Source: Sphingopyxis sp. LK2115 (GTDB lineage: Bacteria > Pseudomonadota > Alphaproteobacteria > Sphingomonadales > Sphingomonadaceae). Taken from it: a DNA stretch of 64,000 bases. The notes under the pieces are model-generated. The model did no database searches. It worked only from the letters and a program-made list of their open reading frames with translations, and had not been told where the DNA came from. Of this stretch, positions 53,326 through 62,096 are shown piece after piece; positions within the stretch are counted from its first letter, which is position 1, and each line of letters opens with the position of its first letter. Made by a program: the position numbers and the translations under genes. The stretch lies in assembly GCF_014595975.1 (NCBI RefSeq), contig NZ_JABWGQ010000053.1:1-64000 (forward strand). Reading direction: 5' to 3'.

Positions 53326-54123
53326 ATGCGGAAACTCGCAGGCTTTGTTGCAACCCTCTCTCTTTCCATGGCGGCCGCCACCGCGGCGCCCGCGCTTGCG
53401 CAGAATGCCGCCGCTGCGGCCGTCGAACTTTCCGTCGGCACCAGGGTTTTCGATTCCGAAGGCGCCGAACTGGGCACGGTGACCAGCGTGCAAGGCCCCA
53501 ATGTCGTCGTCGATCTTGGTGACAGCAAGCAGATCGCGCTTCCCAGCGCATCGTTCGGCATGCTGGAAAAAGGCCCGACGATCGGCGCCACCAAGGCACA
53601 GGTCGTCGCCGCGGTCGATCAGGCGGCGGCGGCCAATGAAGCAAAGCTGACCGCGGCGCTTGTGCCCGGCGCCGATGTGCGCGGCGTGAACGGCGACGCC
53701 GTGCTGGGCCAAGTCAAGCTTGCGATGGCCGATGGCGTGGTGCTGACGACCCCGACCGGTGAAGTCAAACTGCCGCGCAATGCCTTTTTCATGGGCCAGG
53801 CCGGGCTTCAGACCAGCTTTACGCCCGAACAGTTCGCCGAGGCGATGAAGGAAGTGAAGACCGCCGCCGCGGCCGATGACGCGGCGGTCGCCGCCGCGCT
53901 TGTCGCGGGCGCCGAAGTGCGCAGCCTCAAGGGCAGCGCAGTGCTCGGCAAGGTCAAGTCGGCGGGCGCCGACGCCGTGGTCGTCACCACCCCGGCGGGC
54001 GAGGACGTCAGCCTGCCGCGCAGCGCTTTCCTGATGTCACCCGCGGGGCTTGCCGCGGCCTACACTGCCGAACAATTCGCCGCCGCGGTGGCCAAGGCAA
54101 CGGGCACCCAGCCGACCAGCTGA
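53326..54123 (+). CDS. Secreted protein with three PRC-barrel-like repeats
   Basis: The 265-residue product has a signal peptide (about 1-26, ending ALAQN) and three tandem repeats of about 65-80 residues. Each has G-x-x-V-x-(D/S)-x-x-G-x-x-(L)G-x-V, a strand with VV, then LP-x-x-(A/S)F. Repeat 1 starts at SVGTRVFDSEGAELG, repeat 2 at VPGADVRGVNGDAVLG, repeat 3 at VAGAEVRSLKGSAVLG; repeats 2 and 3 also share FTPEQFAEA/YTAEQFAAA ends. Repeats 2 and 3 are closest, implying recent duplication. Function unknown. AAGGAG precedes the ATG. Confidence 0.8.
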   Translation: MRKLAGFVATLSLSMAAATAAPALAQNAAAAAVELSVGTRVFDSEGAELGTVTSVQGPNVVVDLGDSKQIALPSASFGMLEKGPTIGATKAQVVAAVDQAAAANEAKLTAALVPGADVRGVNGDAVLGQVKLAMADGVVLTTPTGEVKLPRNAFFMGQAGLQTSFTPEQFAEAMKEVKTAAAADDAAVAAALVAGAEVRSLKGSAVLGKVKSAGADAVVVTTPAGEDVSLPRSAFLMSPAGLAAAYTAEQFAAAVAKATGTQPTS

Positions 54124-54153
54124 GGCAATTCGCAACGCCGCATGGCGATCCAG

Positions 54154-54184
54154 GGCGCGGGAGCATCGCTTCCGCGCCTTTTTT
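54154..54184 (+). terminator. Rho-independent terminator
   Basis: GGCGCGG (54154-54160) and CCGCGCC (54172-54178) form the main stem, extended by AGC and GCT across a short mismatch, followed by six T residues. Confidence 0.9.
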
Positions 54185-54195
54185 CCATCCGGCGC

Positions 54196-55980
54196 TTACG
54201 CCGCGCGCCCCATCCGGTTGCGACCTTCGCGTTTCGCGACATAGAGCGCCTGGTCGGCGCGGTGCAGCAATTGCTCGACGTCGGGTTCGCCGTCATAAAC
54301 CGCCAGCCCGATGCTGATCGTGGCCTGCGGCAGCCCATCGCCCTCGCCGACCCCGCTCTCGACCGCCTTGCGCACGCGCTCGGCGACGATCTCGGCCGCG
54401 CGTGCGCTCGACCGCTGGAGGATGCAAACAAACTCGTCGCCACCGATCCGGCCCAGCAGATCCTCGTCGCGAAGGGCGGCTTTGGCACGCTGCGCGACGC
54501 GCCGGATCACGCGGTCCCCCGTTGCATGGCCGTGCGTGTCATTGATCCGCTTGAAATGGTCGATGTCAAAGATTGCCACCGCCAGCGGCGCGCCATGCGC
54601 GCGTGCGCCCGCCATCGCCTGGTCCAGAAAGGACAGCGTGTGTCGGCGGTTGGGCAAACCCGTCAGCATGTCCGTGTTCGCGATGCGCTCGGCGGCGCTG
54701 CGCGCGGCCTCCAGGATGCGTGCATTTTCGACGGTTTCGGTCACATCCTGCACCGTTCCGAAAATGCCCGTCGCGCGTCCGCCGCGGTCCCTTTCGATCG
54801 ACCCGTGCGATTTGACGTGACGGATTTTGCCATCGGCGCGCCGGATGCGGCCCTGGAACTCGAACGGCTCGCCCGTCCGCACCGCGGTTTCGAGCACCTT
54901 GCGCACTTTGGCGCGATCCTCCGCCAGATATTGCTGGACGCTATATTCGACGTCGACGGGCGTGCCGGGTTCCAGTCCGTGAACCCGATAGGTCTGGTCG
55001 GACCAGTAGATTGTCCAGTCGACCAGATCGACGCGCCAGTGGCCGACGAGCGCTGCCGCCTCGGCCTGGAGCAGCCAGCGATTGCTCTGTTCCAGCCTTT
55101 TGGCCAGCCGCTGGCGTCCGATGGTCAGCGCGGCCAGCGGCAGCGCCACAAGCAGCAGCGACAACAGATAGAATTGCAGGAACAGCACCTTGACCTTCGG
55201 GTCGCTGTCGATCGCCGCCATCGGGCCATAGCCCTGCCCCGACAGAAGCGACACGATGATCGTCACGATCAGCATCCCCGCAGCCGCGCCGAAAGGGCCC
55301 AGCCGATAGGCCGCCGCGACCACCGCGATGCACGGCAGGAAGGTCGCCGGGAAATGCGACTGCGAAAAGACGACGATCGTGACAAAGCCCGCGCCGGTCA
55401 GGATTGCCGTCGCCTCGACCAGCATCGCGCGCGGCACCTTGCCGAACGCCTTCAATCCCGTCATGCGCGCCAGCATCACGATCGGCGGCGTCACGATCAA
55501 CATGCCGAGCAGCACAGTGGTCGACCAGGACAGGAAAAAGCCGACCCCTCCCCCGGCGAGCAGCGTCGCCAGCCCCGCACTGATCAGGCTGGCGGTCATT
55601 GCCGCGATGCAAAAGCTGATGACCGCGCGCGGCGCCATGAACGATAATTCGCTCGGCTCGCGGCGTCGGATCAGCCACAGCGCGACGATGGCCTCGACCA
55701 TATTGGCGAAGGTGAAGGCCAGGCTTGTCCACAAGGGCGTCGTCGCACCCAGATTGGCGGCAACGCTGGCCAATCCCATCCCCGCAAAGGCAGCGAGGCG
55801 CGCCCGCGCGGGCATCAGCAGCAACAGCGCGAGCATATATCCGCTCGCCGGCCAGACCGCGGCGATGCCGTCGCCCCCCTGCGTCGCGTAGAGCGACAGG
55901 CTGGCGAGCAGATAATAGCCCGTGCCGGTCAACAGGAGCCAAAAGACCGCTTCGACTCGGGGGGACAGCGACCGGGTCAT
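54196..55980 (-). CDS. Membrane diguanylate cyclase (MASE1-PAS-GGDEF)
   Basis: Synthesises cyclic di-GMP. The 594-residue product starts MTRSLSPRVEAVF; about eight transmembrane helices (residues 12-290) match a MASE1 sensory region (AAVWPASGYMLALLLL and SLAFTFANMVEAIVALWL). A PAS domain follows (about 320-430, GHWRVDLVDWTIYWSDQTYR), then the GGDEF domain (about 435-590) with intact signature IGGDEF and, five residues before it, RDED, the inhibitory-site pattern RxxD. So it should be active and product-inhibited. Monocistronic. Confidence 0.94.
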   Translation of the reverse strand: MTRSLSPRVEAVFWLLLTGTGYYLLASLSLYATQGGDGIAAVWPASGYMLALLLLMPARARLAAFAGMGLASVAANLGATTPLWTSLAFTFANMVEAIVALWLIRRREPSELSFMAPRAVISFCIAAMTASLISAGLATLLAGGGVGFFLSWSTTVLLGMLIVTPPIVMLARMTGLKAFGKVPRAMLVEATAILTGAGFVTIVVFSQSHFPATFLPCIAVVAAAYRLGPFGAAAGMLIVTIIVSLLSGQGYGPMAAIDSDPKVKVLFLQFYLLSLLLVALPLAALTIGRQRLAKRLEQSNRWLLQAEAAALVGHWRVDLVDWTIYWSDQTYRVHGLEPGTPVDVEYSVQQYLAEDRAKVRKVLETAVRTGEPFEFQGRIRRADGKIRHVKSHGSIERDRGGRATGIFGTVQDVTETVENARILEAARSAAERIANTDMLTGLPNRRHTLSFLDQAMAGARAHGAPLAVAIFDIDHFKRINDTHGHATGDRVIRRVAQRAKAALRDEDLLGRIGGDEFVCILQRSSARAAEIVAERVRKAVESGVGEGDGLPQATISIGLAVYDGEPDVEQLLHRADQALYVAKREGRNRMGRAA

Positions 55981-56041
55981 GCGACCAAATAGCCGGAAAC
56001 AGGAAAATAAACCGCTAAGATCGTCGCGTTTCTTCGGCGCT

Positions 56042-56650
56042 TCACCCCACGCCGCCAAAGGTCAGCCCGACGACCTCGGCGACGCGGGCTTCGTCCCACT
56101 CGATCCGTCGATCGAGGATCAGCATCGCGAGGCCGTGGACGAGCGCCCAGGCATGGAGCGCCGCCGTGTCGGGGTCCGCCGTCCCGGGCAGCGCCTCGCC
56201 GACCCCGGCGCGCAGCAGATTATACGCCACCTCGCCGCCGTCGCCGCCCGCGCTTCGCTCGGCCATCTGGCGCGTGAAGCTCAGCCGGAACAGCGCCGGT
56301 TCGTCGTGCGCGAAGCGGACATAGGCAATGCCCGTCGCCTTGAATCCCGCGACACCCCCGCCAGCCTTCAGCCACGCCTGCGCCTGGAGCGCGCCCAGCC
56401 GTCGCAACCCTTCGTCGGCGAGCGCGTCGAGCAGCGCCTCCTTGTCGGGGAAATGGCGGTAAAGCGCGGTCGCGCTGACCCCGACATCCCGCGCCAGCGC
56501 ACGCAGCCCCAGCTCGCCGCCATCATCCTCGGCAAGCCGTTTGAGCCCGGCGGCGATCACCGCCGCGCGCAGGTCGCCATGGTGGTAAGCGCCGCCTGTC
56601 CTGGCGCCGCGCTCTTTTATGTTGACACTGTCATCTTTGCTGGGCATCAT
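56042..56650 (-). CDS. TetR-family regulator
   Basis: The 202-residue product has an N-terminal TetR helix-turn-helix (GLRALARDVGVSATALYRHF, about 48-67, with FPDKEALLDALADEG) and a C-terminal ligand domain with LHAWALVHGLAMLILD, typical of the WHG/TetR_C_33 group. It is divergent from the small membrane gene and carotenoid oxygenase genes, and palindromes lie over its start codon, so it probably represses itself and them. Start may be 56650 or 56647. Confidence 0.92.
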   Translation of the reverse strand: MMPSKDDSVNIKERGARTGGAYHHGDLRAAVIAAGLKRLAEDDGGELGLRALARDVGVSATALYRHFPDKEALLDALADEGLRRLGALQAQAWLKAGGGVAGFKATGIAYVRFAHDEPALFRLSFTRQMAERSAGGDGGEVAYNLLRAGVGEALPGTADPDTAALHAWALVHGLAMLILDRRIEWDEARVAEVVGLTFGGVG

Positions 56651-56667
56651 GTTTCCGCTGTAAACAT
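56649..56667. promoter_or_regulatory. Candidate TetR operator
   Basis: ATGTTT and AAACAT are perfect inverted arms separated by seven bases, in the 50-bp gap and over the regulator start. A second perfect palindrome, TGACACTGTCA, lies just inside the gene at 56623-56633. Confidence 0.5.
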
Positions 56668-56700
56668 TTCGAGTCGCTCAGGCAAGGTTGGAGTTCCCGA

Positions 56701-57069
56701 ATGATCGCATGGTCGGCCATCGCCGCGGGTTTAGCCGTAATTGTCGCGCTTGCCCATTCCGTGATCAGCGAACGCGTGATCCTGCGGCCGCTGTTCCGGC
56801 AACCGGCACAGGGCATTCTCGATACGGCGCCCGGCCGCAACATCGTTCGCGCCATATTCCATATGCCCTCGGTCGCCTGGGCGGCGCTCGGCCTGGGCGT
56901 ATGGTTCAACCGGCTTCAGGACGGTCCCGATCTGATCGCGGTCATCGCGATGATCGTGTTCGCTTCGTCGGCGATCGGCAATCTGGTCGCCCTGCGCCGT
57001 CCGCATCCCGGCGGAGTGCTGCTTTTGCTCGCGACCGCCGCAACGGCAACCGACCTTTTCGTCAACTGA
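56701..57069 (+). CDS. Four-helix membrane protein
   Basis: The 122-residue product has hydrophobic segments at about 3-22, 52-68, 77-96 and 103-119, with basic loops (SERVILRPLFRQPAQG; RRPHPG). I do not recognise its family. It starts 50 bp from the TetR gene and ends 16 bp before the carotenoid oxygenase gene, so the two are likely co-transcribed under the TetR regulator. It could help import or position a hydrophobic substrate, which is inference. Confidence 0.75.
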   Translation: MIAWSAIAAGLAVIVALAHSVISERVILRPLFRQPAQGILDTAPGRNIVRAIFHMPSVAWAALGLGVWFNRLQDGPDLIAVIAMIVFASSAIGNLVALRRPHPGGVLLLLATAATATDLFVN

Positions 57070-57085
57070 CCGGAAGGAAAAGACC

Positions 57086-58528
57086 ATGGCAAGCAATGTC
57101 GAAACGCTGATCCGCGGCGCTGTCGTCAAAACCATCGGCAAGGTCGCCGATTTCAACCGCCGCCGCCTTCCCCGTCCCACCGACGCCCATCCCTTCCTTA
57201 CCGGCATTCACAAGCCGATGACCGAGGAACTGACGATCGAGACGCTGCGCGTCGATGGCGAAATCCCCGCCGCGCTCAGCGGCCGCTATCTGCGCAACGG
57301 CCCCAATCCGGCCGCGGCGCCCGATCCTGCCAGCTATCACTGGTTCATCGGCGCCGGCATGGTCCACGGCATCCGCATCGAAGGCGGCACGGCAGTCTGG
57401 TACCGCAACCGCTGGGTCCGCGGCGCCGAGGCGTGCGCCGCGCTCGGCGAAGACCTGCCGCCCGGCCCACGCGAAGACCGCAATGACGCGCCGAACACCA
57501 ATGTCGTGGGTGTTGCGGGGCGGACCTTCGCAATCGTCGAAGCGGGGGGCAAGCCGGTCGAACTCGATTATGAACTCGGCACGATCGCGCACAATCCCTT
57601 CGACGGCACACTCGCAGGCCCCTATACCGCGCATCCGCATGTCGATCCCTTCACCGGCGAAATGCATGCGATCACCTATCGCGGCGACGAACCGAACAAG
57701 GTATGGCACGTCGTCCTCGACGAAGGGGCGCATGTGGTGCGTGAAGAGCCGATTGCGGTCAGCGACGGCCCCTCGATCCACGACTGCGCGATCACCGAAA
57801 ATTACGTGCTCGTCCTTGACCTGCCCGTCACTTTTTCGATGAAGATGCTGCTCGCGGGATATCGCTTTCCCTATGCGTGGAACGAAAATCACCCGGCGCG
57901 TGTCGGCCTGCTCCCCCGGCAGGGCCGCGGCGACGCGATCATGTGGGTGCCGGTCGATCCCTGCTATGTCTTCCACACCGCCAACGCTTACGAAAGCGCC
58001 GACGGCAAGGTGATCGTCGATGTCGTCGCGCACGACACGATGTTCGCCAGCTCGAAACGCGGCCCCGACAGCGAAAAGTCGCGCATGGAGCGCTGGACGA
58101 TCGACCCCGCCGCGCGCACGACGACGCGCGCCGTTATCCACGATCACGCGCAGGAGTTTCCGCGCTATGATGAACGGCTGACGACGCGGCCCTATCGCTA
58201 TGTCTATTCGGTCGCGCTGCCCGACCGGGCGACGACTGAAATGGAAATCGCCGACACCCGGCTATTCCGCCACGATCTGGAAACGGTCACGACCGCCATT
58301 CACGATTTCGGGCCAGGCCGCCACCCCGGCGAGTTCGTCTTTGTGCCGCGCAGCGCGGCGGGGGCGGAAGATGACGGCTGGCTGATCGGCCTCGTCGTCG
58401 ACATGAACGACGAGACCACCGACCTCGTCATCCTGAATGCCGATGATTTCAGCGGGTCGCCGCAAGCCGTCGTCCATCTGCCGCACCGCGTTCCGCCTGG
58501 GTTCCACGGGAACTGGATCGCGGACTGA
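57086..58528 (+). CDS. Carotenoid oxygenase (RPE65 family)
   Basis: Iron-dependent enzyme that cleaves carbon double bonds in carotenoids, apocarotenoids or stilbene-like lignin fragments. The 480-residue product has the four expected iron histidines: in YTAHPHVDP, SIHDCAITENYV, YVFHTANAYE and the last in PPGFHGNWIAD near the C-terminus. YLRNGPNPAAAPDP near residue 70 is typical. Its 3' end overlaps the convergent nucleotidyltransferase gene by 80 bp. Control by the adjacent TetR is likely. Substrate cannot be told from sequence. Confidence 0.93.
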   Translation: MASNVETLIRGAVVKTIGKVADFNRRRLPRPTDAHPFLTGIHKPMTEELTIETLRVDGEIPAALSGRYLRNGPNPAAAPDPASYHWFIGAGMVHGIRIEGGTAVWYRNRWVRGAEACAALGEDLPPGPREDRNDAPNTNVVGVAGRTFAIVEAGGKPVELDYELGTIAHNPFDGTLAGPYTAHPHVDPFTGEMHAITYRGDEPNKVWHVVLDEGAHVVREEPIAVSDGPSIHDCAITENYVLVLDLPVTFSMKMLLAGYRFPYAWNENHPARVGLLPRQGRGDAIMWVPVDPCYVFHTANAYESADGKVIVDVVAHDTMFASSKRGPDSEKSRMERWTIDPAARTTTRAVIHDHAQEFPRYDERLTTRPYRYVYSVALPDRATTEMEIADTRLFRHDLETVTTAIHDFGPGRHPGEFVFVPRSAAGAEDDGWLIGLVVDMNDETTDLVILNADDFSGSPQAVVHLPHRVPPGFHGNWIAD

Positions 58529-59309
58529 CCGACGCGGCGCGCTGCATCAGCGCCTCGGTCACGCGCAACGACCGTTCATTGTCGACGTCGATCGCCGTCG
58601 CCCCGTCGCTCACCAGCAGCGGGGCGACCTCAACCCCCATGTGGCGCGAAATGCGCCCGAAAATATGGTGGATCGGCCCCAGTCCGAAACGGAAGCGCAG
58701 CAGGTTCACGAAACCGAAAGCCTGCATCACGCGCAGCGGTTTCTTGACGAACTGCCCGCCGCCGCGAAACGCCTCGGCCGCCTTGAGCGCGCCGCGATGG
58801 CCGATCCAATAGGCGTTGCAGTTCGACACGGCGACGTCGGAAAACTCGTAGAAGCGCCGCTGGCCTTGCGGGTGAACCCTGAGCACATCCTCGCGCCGCG
58901 CCAGCGCGACCCCCGCTTCGCACCCTAGCCGCGCCGCTTCGCGGCCGATCTCGTCGATCGTCGCCGGCCTGAGCAGGCAATTGTCGGCCGTCGTGATAAA
59001 GAGCGGAAATGCCGCACGATCGGCAACGCCGAGCACCGAATCGGCCAGATTGTCGGCCGCCGGAACGACGACCAGCCGCTCGCCCAGCCGATCCACCACC
59101 GGATCGGCCAGCTCGCCCAACAGGCTTTCATGGTGCGTCGAGACGAAAATCGGCATCGCCGCCGTCGCCGCCGCGCTATCGAGCACATGTGCGATCATCG
59201 GCCGCCCGGCGACGGGGACCAGGCATTTGTCGGCGACGCCATGCGCCTGCGCGAGCGCGTCGACCGCGCCCGGCCGCCGACCCGCAAGGATCAGGATCGA
59301 CCCGCTCAC
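58449..59309 (-). CDS. MobA-like nucleotidyltransferase
   Basis: The 286-residue protein has the NTP-transferase fold: ILILAGRRPGAVDAL (a variant of the GxGxR loop), DKCLVPVAGRPMIAHVLDS (Lys 28 in place of the usual P-K), FVSTHHESLLGEL and ITTADNCLL with Asp 109 for the metal. Family members activate sugars, alcohols or cofactors with NTPs. It is coupled to the ATP-grasp gene by a 4-bp overlap. The C-terminal 100 residues (GLGPIHHIFGRISRHMGVEV) are unlike common family members. Product unknown. Confidence 0.82.
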   Translation of the reverse strand: MSGSILILAGRRPGAVDALAQAHGVADKCLVPVAGRPMIAHVLDSAAATAAMPIFVSTHHESLLGELADPVVDRLGERLVVVPAADNLADSVLGVADRAAFPLFITTADNCLLRPATIDEIGREAARLGCEAGVALARREDVLRVHPQGQRRFYEFSDVAVSNCNAYWIGHRGALKAAEAFRGGGQFVKKPLRVMQAFGFVNLLRFRFGLGPIHHIFGRISRHMGVEVAPLLVSDGATAIDVDNERSLRVTEALMQRAASVSPRSSSRGTQAERGAADGRRLAATR

Positions 59310-60334
59310 GCCGCATCCTTGCGCGCAAAACCGACGAGCTGGCGAATCATGCTTTCGGCGACGATCGTTTCAATCAGCTCGGCCTGGGTGAAACCCGCCG
59401 CCACCGCCGCCCGCCCGAACACTTTTTCGGACCACAGGTTGCAGTTGAGATTGACCTCGAGCAGCCGGATCTCTCCGGTCGCGAAATCGACGCGAAACTC
59501 GAACCGGCCATAATCGAAGGGGCGGAAAACATCGGCCATCCGGGCGGTATAGTCGATCAGGCGCGCGGCCATCGCCGCATCGTCGAACAGTTTCAGGCTG
59601 TATTTCTGGCTGCGGTCGACCAGGTCGCGCTTTTCCTGATAGGTGCGCAAATGGCCGGGATCGGCCTGTTCAAAAATCATCATCGGGAGCATGGCGGGCG
59701 CGCCGCGCAACGTGATGAGGGGCACCTCGACGTCGCTGCCCTCGATAAAGGGTTCGACGAGCGCGTCATGGTCAAGCGCGTGAACTTCGGCTACCGCGCG
59801 CGCCAGCTCGTTCCGGTCGTGCGCGTCGCGCAGCCCCCACGACGCCGAGCTGTTGTTCGGCTTGACGACCCAGCGCCGCGCGGGCGGGCAGCCCGACACG
59901 TCGACCGGCGCGCCGCGGCGGAACAGCGTCCAGCGCGCGGTCGGGACGCCGCGCGCGGCCGCTTCCAGCTTGGTCAGATGCTTGTCGTCGGACAGGCCGC
60001 GCACGATCGGCGAGGCACCGACATACGGAAGGCCGAGCCGGTTGCACAGCAGCGGCAGCAGCATTTCCGAGTTGAAAAAGCCGCCGCGATTGAGCAGCGG
60101 AAAGACAAAGTCGGCGTCCGGCCGCTCGAACAGCGCCTCATAGCGGTCGGCGACGAGCAACGGCATTCCCAGGCCTTCGAGTATCTCGCGCGTTTCGCGG
60201 TGATAGACGGCGTGATTGCCATCCTCCGGGTGAAGTCCGCCGGTCCATTTGGCATGTTTGGCGACAAACAAAAGCCGCTGCGTCGCGCGCAGGCGGTCGG
60301 GCAGCCTTGTGGGCTCAAGATGATCGGTCTGCAT
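59306..60334 (-). CDS. ATP-grasp ligase (D-Ala-D-Ala-ligase-like)
   Basis: Predicted to join a carboxylate and an amine using ATP. The 342-residue protein has RRWVVKPNNSSASWGL (ATP-binding loop, about 155-170), VEPFIEGSDVEVPLI (about 194-208) and the magnesium region RFEFRVDF through RLLEVNLNCNLW (about 285-305, Glu and Asn ligands). The N-terminus (FVAKHAKWTGG) lacks the usual Ddl start, so it is not the cell-wall enzyme. It overlaps the nucleotidyltransferase gene (ATGA) and is divergent from the PLP gene, 130 bp apart. Confidence 0.82.
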   Translation of the reverse strand: MQTDHLEPTRLPDRLRATQRLLFVAKHAKWTGGLHPEDGNHAVYHRETREILEGLGMPLLVADRYEALFERPDADFVFPLLNRGGFFNSEMLLPLLCNRLGLPYVGASPIVRGLSDDKHLTKLEAAARGVPTARWTLFRRGAPVDVSGCPPARRWVVKPNNSSASWGLRDAHDRNELARAVAEVHALDHDALVEPFIEGSDVEVPLITLRGAPAMLPMMIFEQADPGHLRTYQEKRDLVDRSQKYSLKLFDDAAMAARLIDYTARMADVFRPFDYGRFEFRVDFATGEIRLLEVNLNCNLWSEKVFGRAAVAAGFTQAELIETIVAESMIRQLVGFARKDAA

Positions 60335-60463
60335 GGCGCCGCGACACCATATCGCGGTTACACCGCGATGACCTTTTGATGACGGCGCTGCAACGCAAAC
60401 GCAAAATCTTTGTCATGCTTTCGCGGTAAACCGGCCGCGCTCTCCCCCTTCGCAGGATGTTCG

Positions 60464-61981
60464 ATGCGCCTCTCTCCCAAAGGTTTCGACACCCGCGCCC
60501 GACACCCCGACGGGCGCGACGCGGCGCGATTGACCCAGATTCTGGTGAGCGGCGGCGACCGGCGCATCCGGCTCGACGCCGCGGGGCGCAACCAATATCA
60601 CGCCAGCGCCGCGCCCAGCGACGCGCTTGCCTATGGATCATCGACGATCAGCAGCATTTCCGATCACGCCTTCGCGTCCTTGCTGCGCCGTTGGCGTCCC
60701 CGGCTGGACCGCCCCGTCGCAGCGGACGATTATGCGCGCGGACTCGATGCGATCCGCGCCGGGGTGGCCCACTATTTCGGGCTCGAAGACCGGACCGCGA
60801 TCGTCTTTGCCGCATCGGGGACCGACCTGGAATATGTCGGTCTTGCTGCCGCCCATGACGGGCGCCCGCTGACCGCGATCCTGCTCGGCCGCGACGAGGT
60901 GGGCAGCGGCTGCGTCCACAGCGCTGCGGGGCGCTTCTTTGCCGAAGAGACGGCGATTGGCGCGCGCGTCGTCGCGCAGGCGGCGATCGATCCCGTCTTC
61001 GCGGGCACCGAACTGGTCGACGTGCCCGTCCGCAACGACAGCGGCGAGCCGCGCGCATCGGCCGCTGTCGCCGACGAGCTTTCGCGGCATGTCGCGCGCG
61101 CGCGCGCCGGGGGGCGCCGCGCGGTCGTCCATGTCGTCCACGGATCGAAATCGGGCCTGACGCTTCCGGCGCTGCCCGATGTCGAGCGGCTGGTCGCGGC
61201 GCATGGCGACGCCATGACGGTCGTGGTCGACGCCTGCCAGCTGCGCATCGCGCCCGCGGGCGTGCGTCGCTATCTCGATCTGGGCTGCATCGTGATGCTC
61301 ACCGGATCGAAGTTCGCGGGCGGCCCGCCGTTCAGCGGCTTCGCGCTCGTCCCCGCGGCGATCCGTGCGCGCGTCCGCCCCTTGCCGCCGGGGCTGCGCC
61401 GGATCGCCTATCGCGCCGAATGGCCCGCCGACTGGCCAGGCGCCGATGCGCTCGACGCGCGCGGCAATTTGGGCCTGCTGCTGCGGCTCGAAGCCGCGCT
61501 GATCGAAATCGGGCGTTTCGCCGGCTTGCCATCCGACCGCATCGCGGCGGTATCGGCGCGCTTTTGCCGGCATGTTACGGACCTGTCGCATCGCCTCGGC
61601 GTGACCGAAGTGCCCGGCGCGGGCGGCGTGTCATGCCTCGCGACGCAAACGCTGCGCACGATCGACCTCTCGGCGCGATGGCCGGACTGCGACCTCGACG
61701 CCGCCCGCGCACTCCACACGCATATCGCCCGGCACGCGCGCCGCGACACGGGCCGCGAAATCCGCCTCGGCCAGCCGGTCAGGACACATCGCCTCCCCGA
61801 CGGGCGCAGCGCGGGAACGCTCCGCGTGTCGCTGTCGATGCCGCTGATCGCCGAACTCGCGGCCCTCGCGCCCGCAGCGCTCGAAGGGCGGCTCGGCGAC
61901 GATATGGCGCTGATCGAACGGGCGATTGCCGCTGCGGCCGACGTCACGCTCGATCGCAGGACTCCCGTCGCGCTCGCCTGA
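60464..61981 (+). CDS. PLP-dependent enzyme of fold type I
   Basis: The 505-residue protein has a class V aminotransferase/cysteine-desulfurase-like core: AAGRNQYHASAAPSDALAYG and SSTISSIS near the N-terminus, FAASGTDLEYVGL (about 115-127, cofactor phosphate), VVVDACQLR (Asp 256, Gln 259) and TGSKFAGGPPFSGF with Lys 283 as the likely Schiff-base lysine. It does not match any named class I know. AGGAT lies before ATG 60464. Divergent from the ATP-grasp pair; the shared 130-bp gap probably holds back-to-back promoters. Confidence 0.8.
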   Translation: MRLSPKGFDTRARHPDGRDAARLTQILVSGGDRRIRLDAAGRNQYHASAAPSDALAYGSSTISSISDHAFASLLRRWRPRLDRPVAADDYARGLDAIRAGVAHYFGLEDRTAIVFAASGTDLEYVGLAAAHDGRPLTAILLGRDEVGSGCVHSAAGRFFAEETAIGARVVAQAAIDPVFAGTELVDVPVRNDSGEPRASAAVADELSRHVARARAGGRRAVVHVVHGSKSGLTLPALPDVERLVAAHGDAMTVVVDACQLRIAPAGVRRYLDLGCIVMLTGSKFAGGPPFSGFALVPAAIRARVRPLPPGLRRIAYRAEWPADWPGADALDARGNLGLLLRLEAALIEIGRFAGLPSDRIAAVSARFCRHVTDLSHRLGVTEVPGAGGVSCLATQTLRTIDLSARWPDCDLDAARALHTHIARHARRDTGREIRLGQPVRTHRLPDGRSAGTLRVSLSMPLIAELAALAPAALEGRLGDDMALIERAIAAAADVTLDRRTPVALA

Positions 61982-62096
61982 TTGCGCAGCCCGAATCGGA
62001 ACCTGAACGTCGCCCGGCCGTCGTGCCGCCACGGCTCGTCGCGGAAAATCGCGGCGTTGGGCAGCGTTGTGCGCCGCGCGCTCGTTCATTGTCCCT

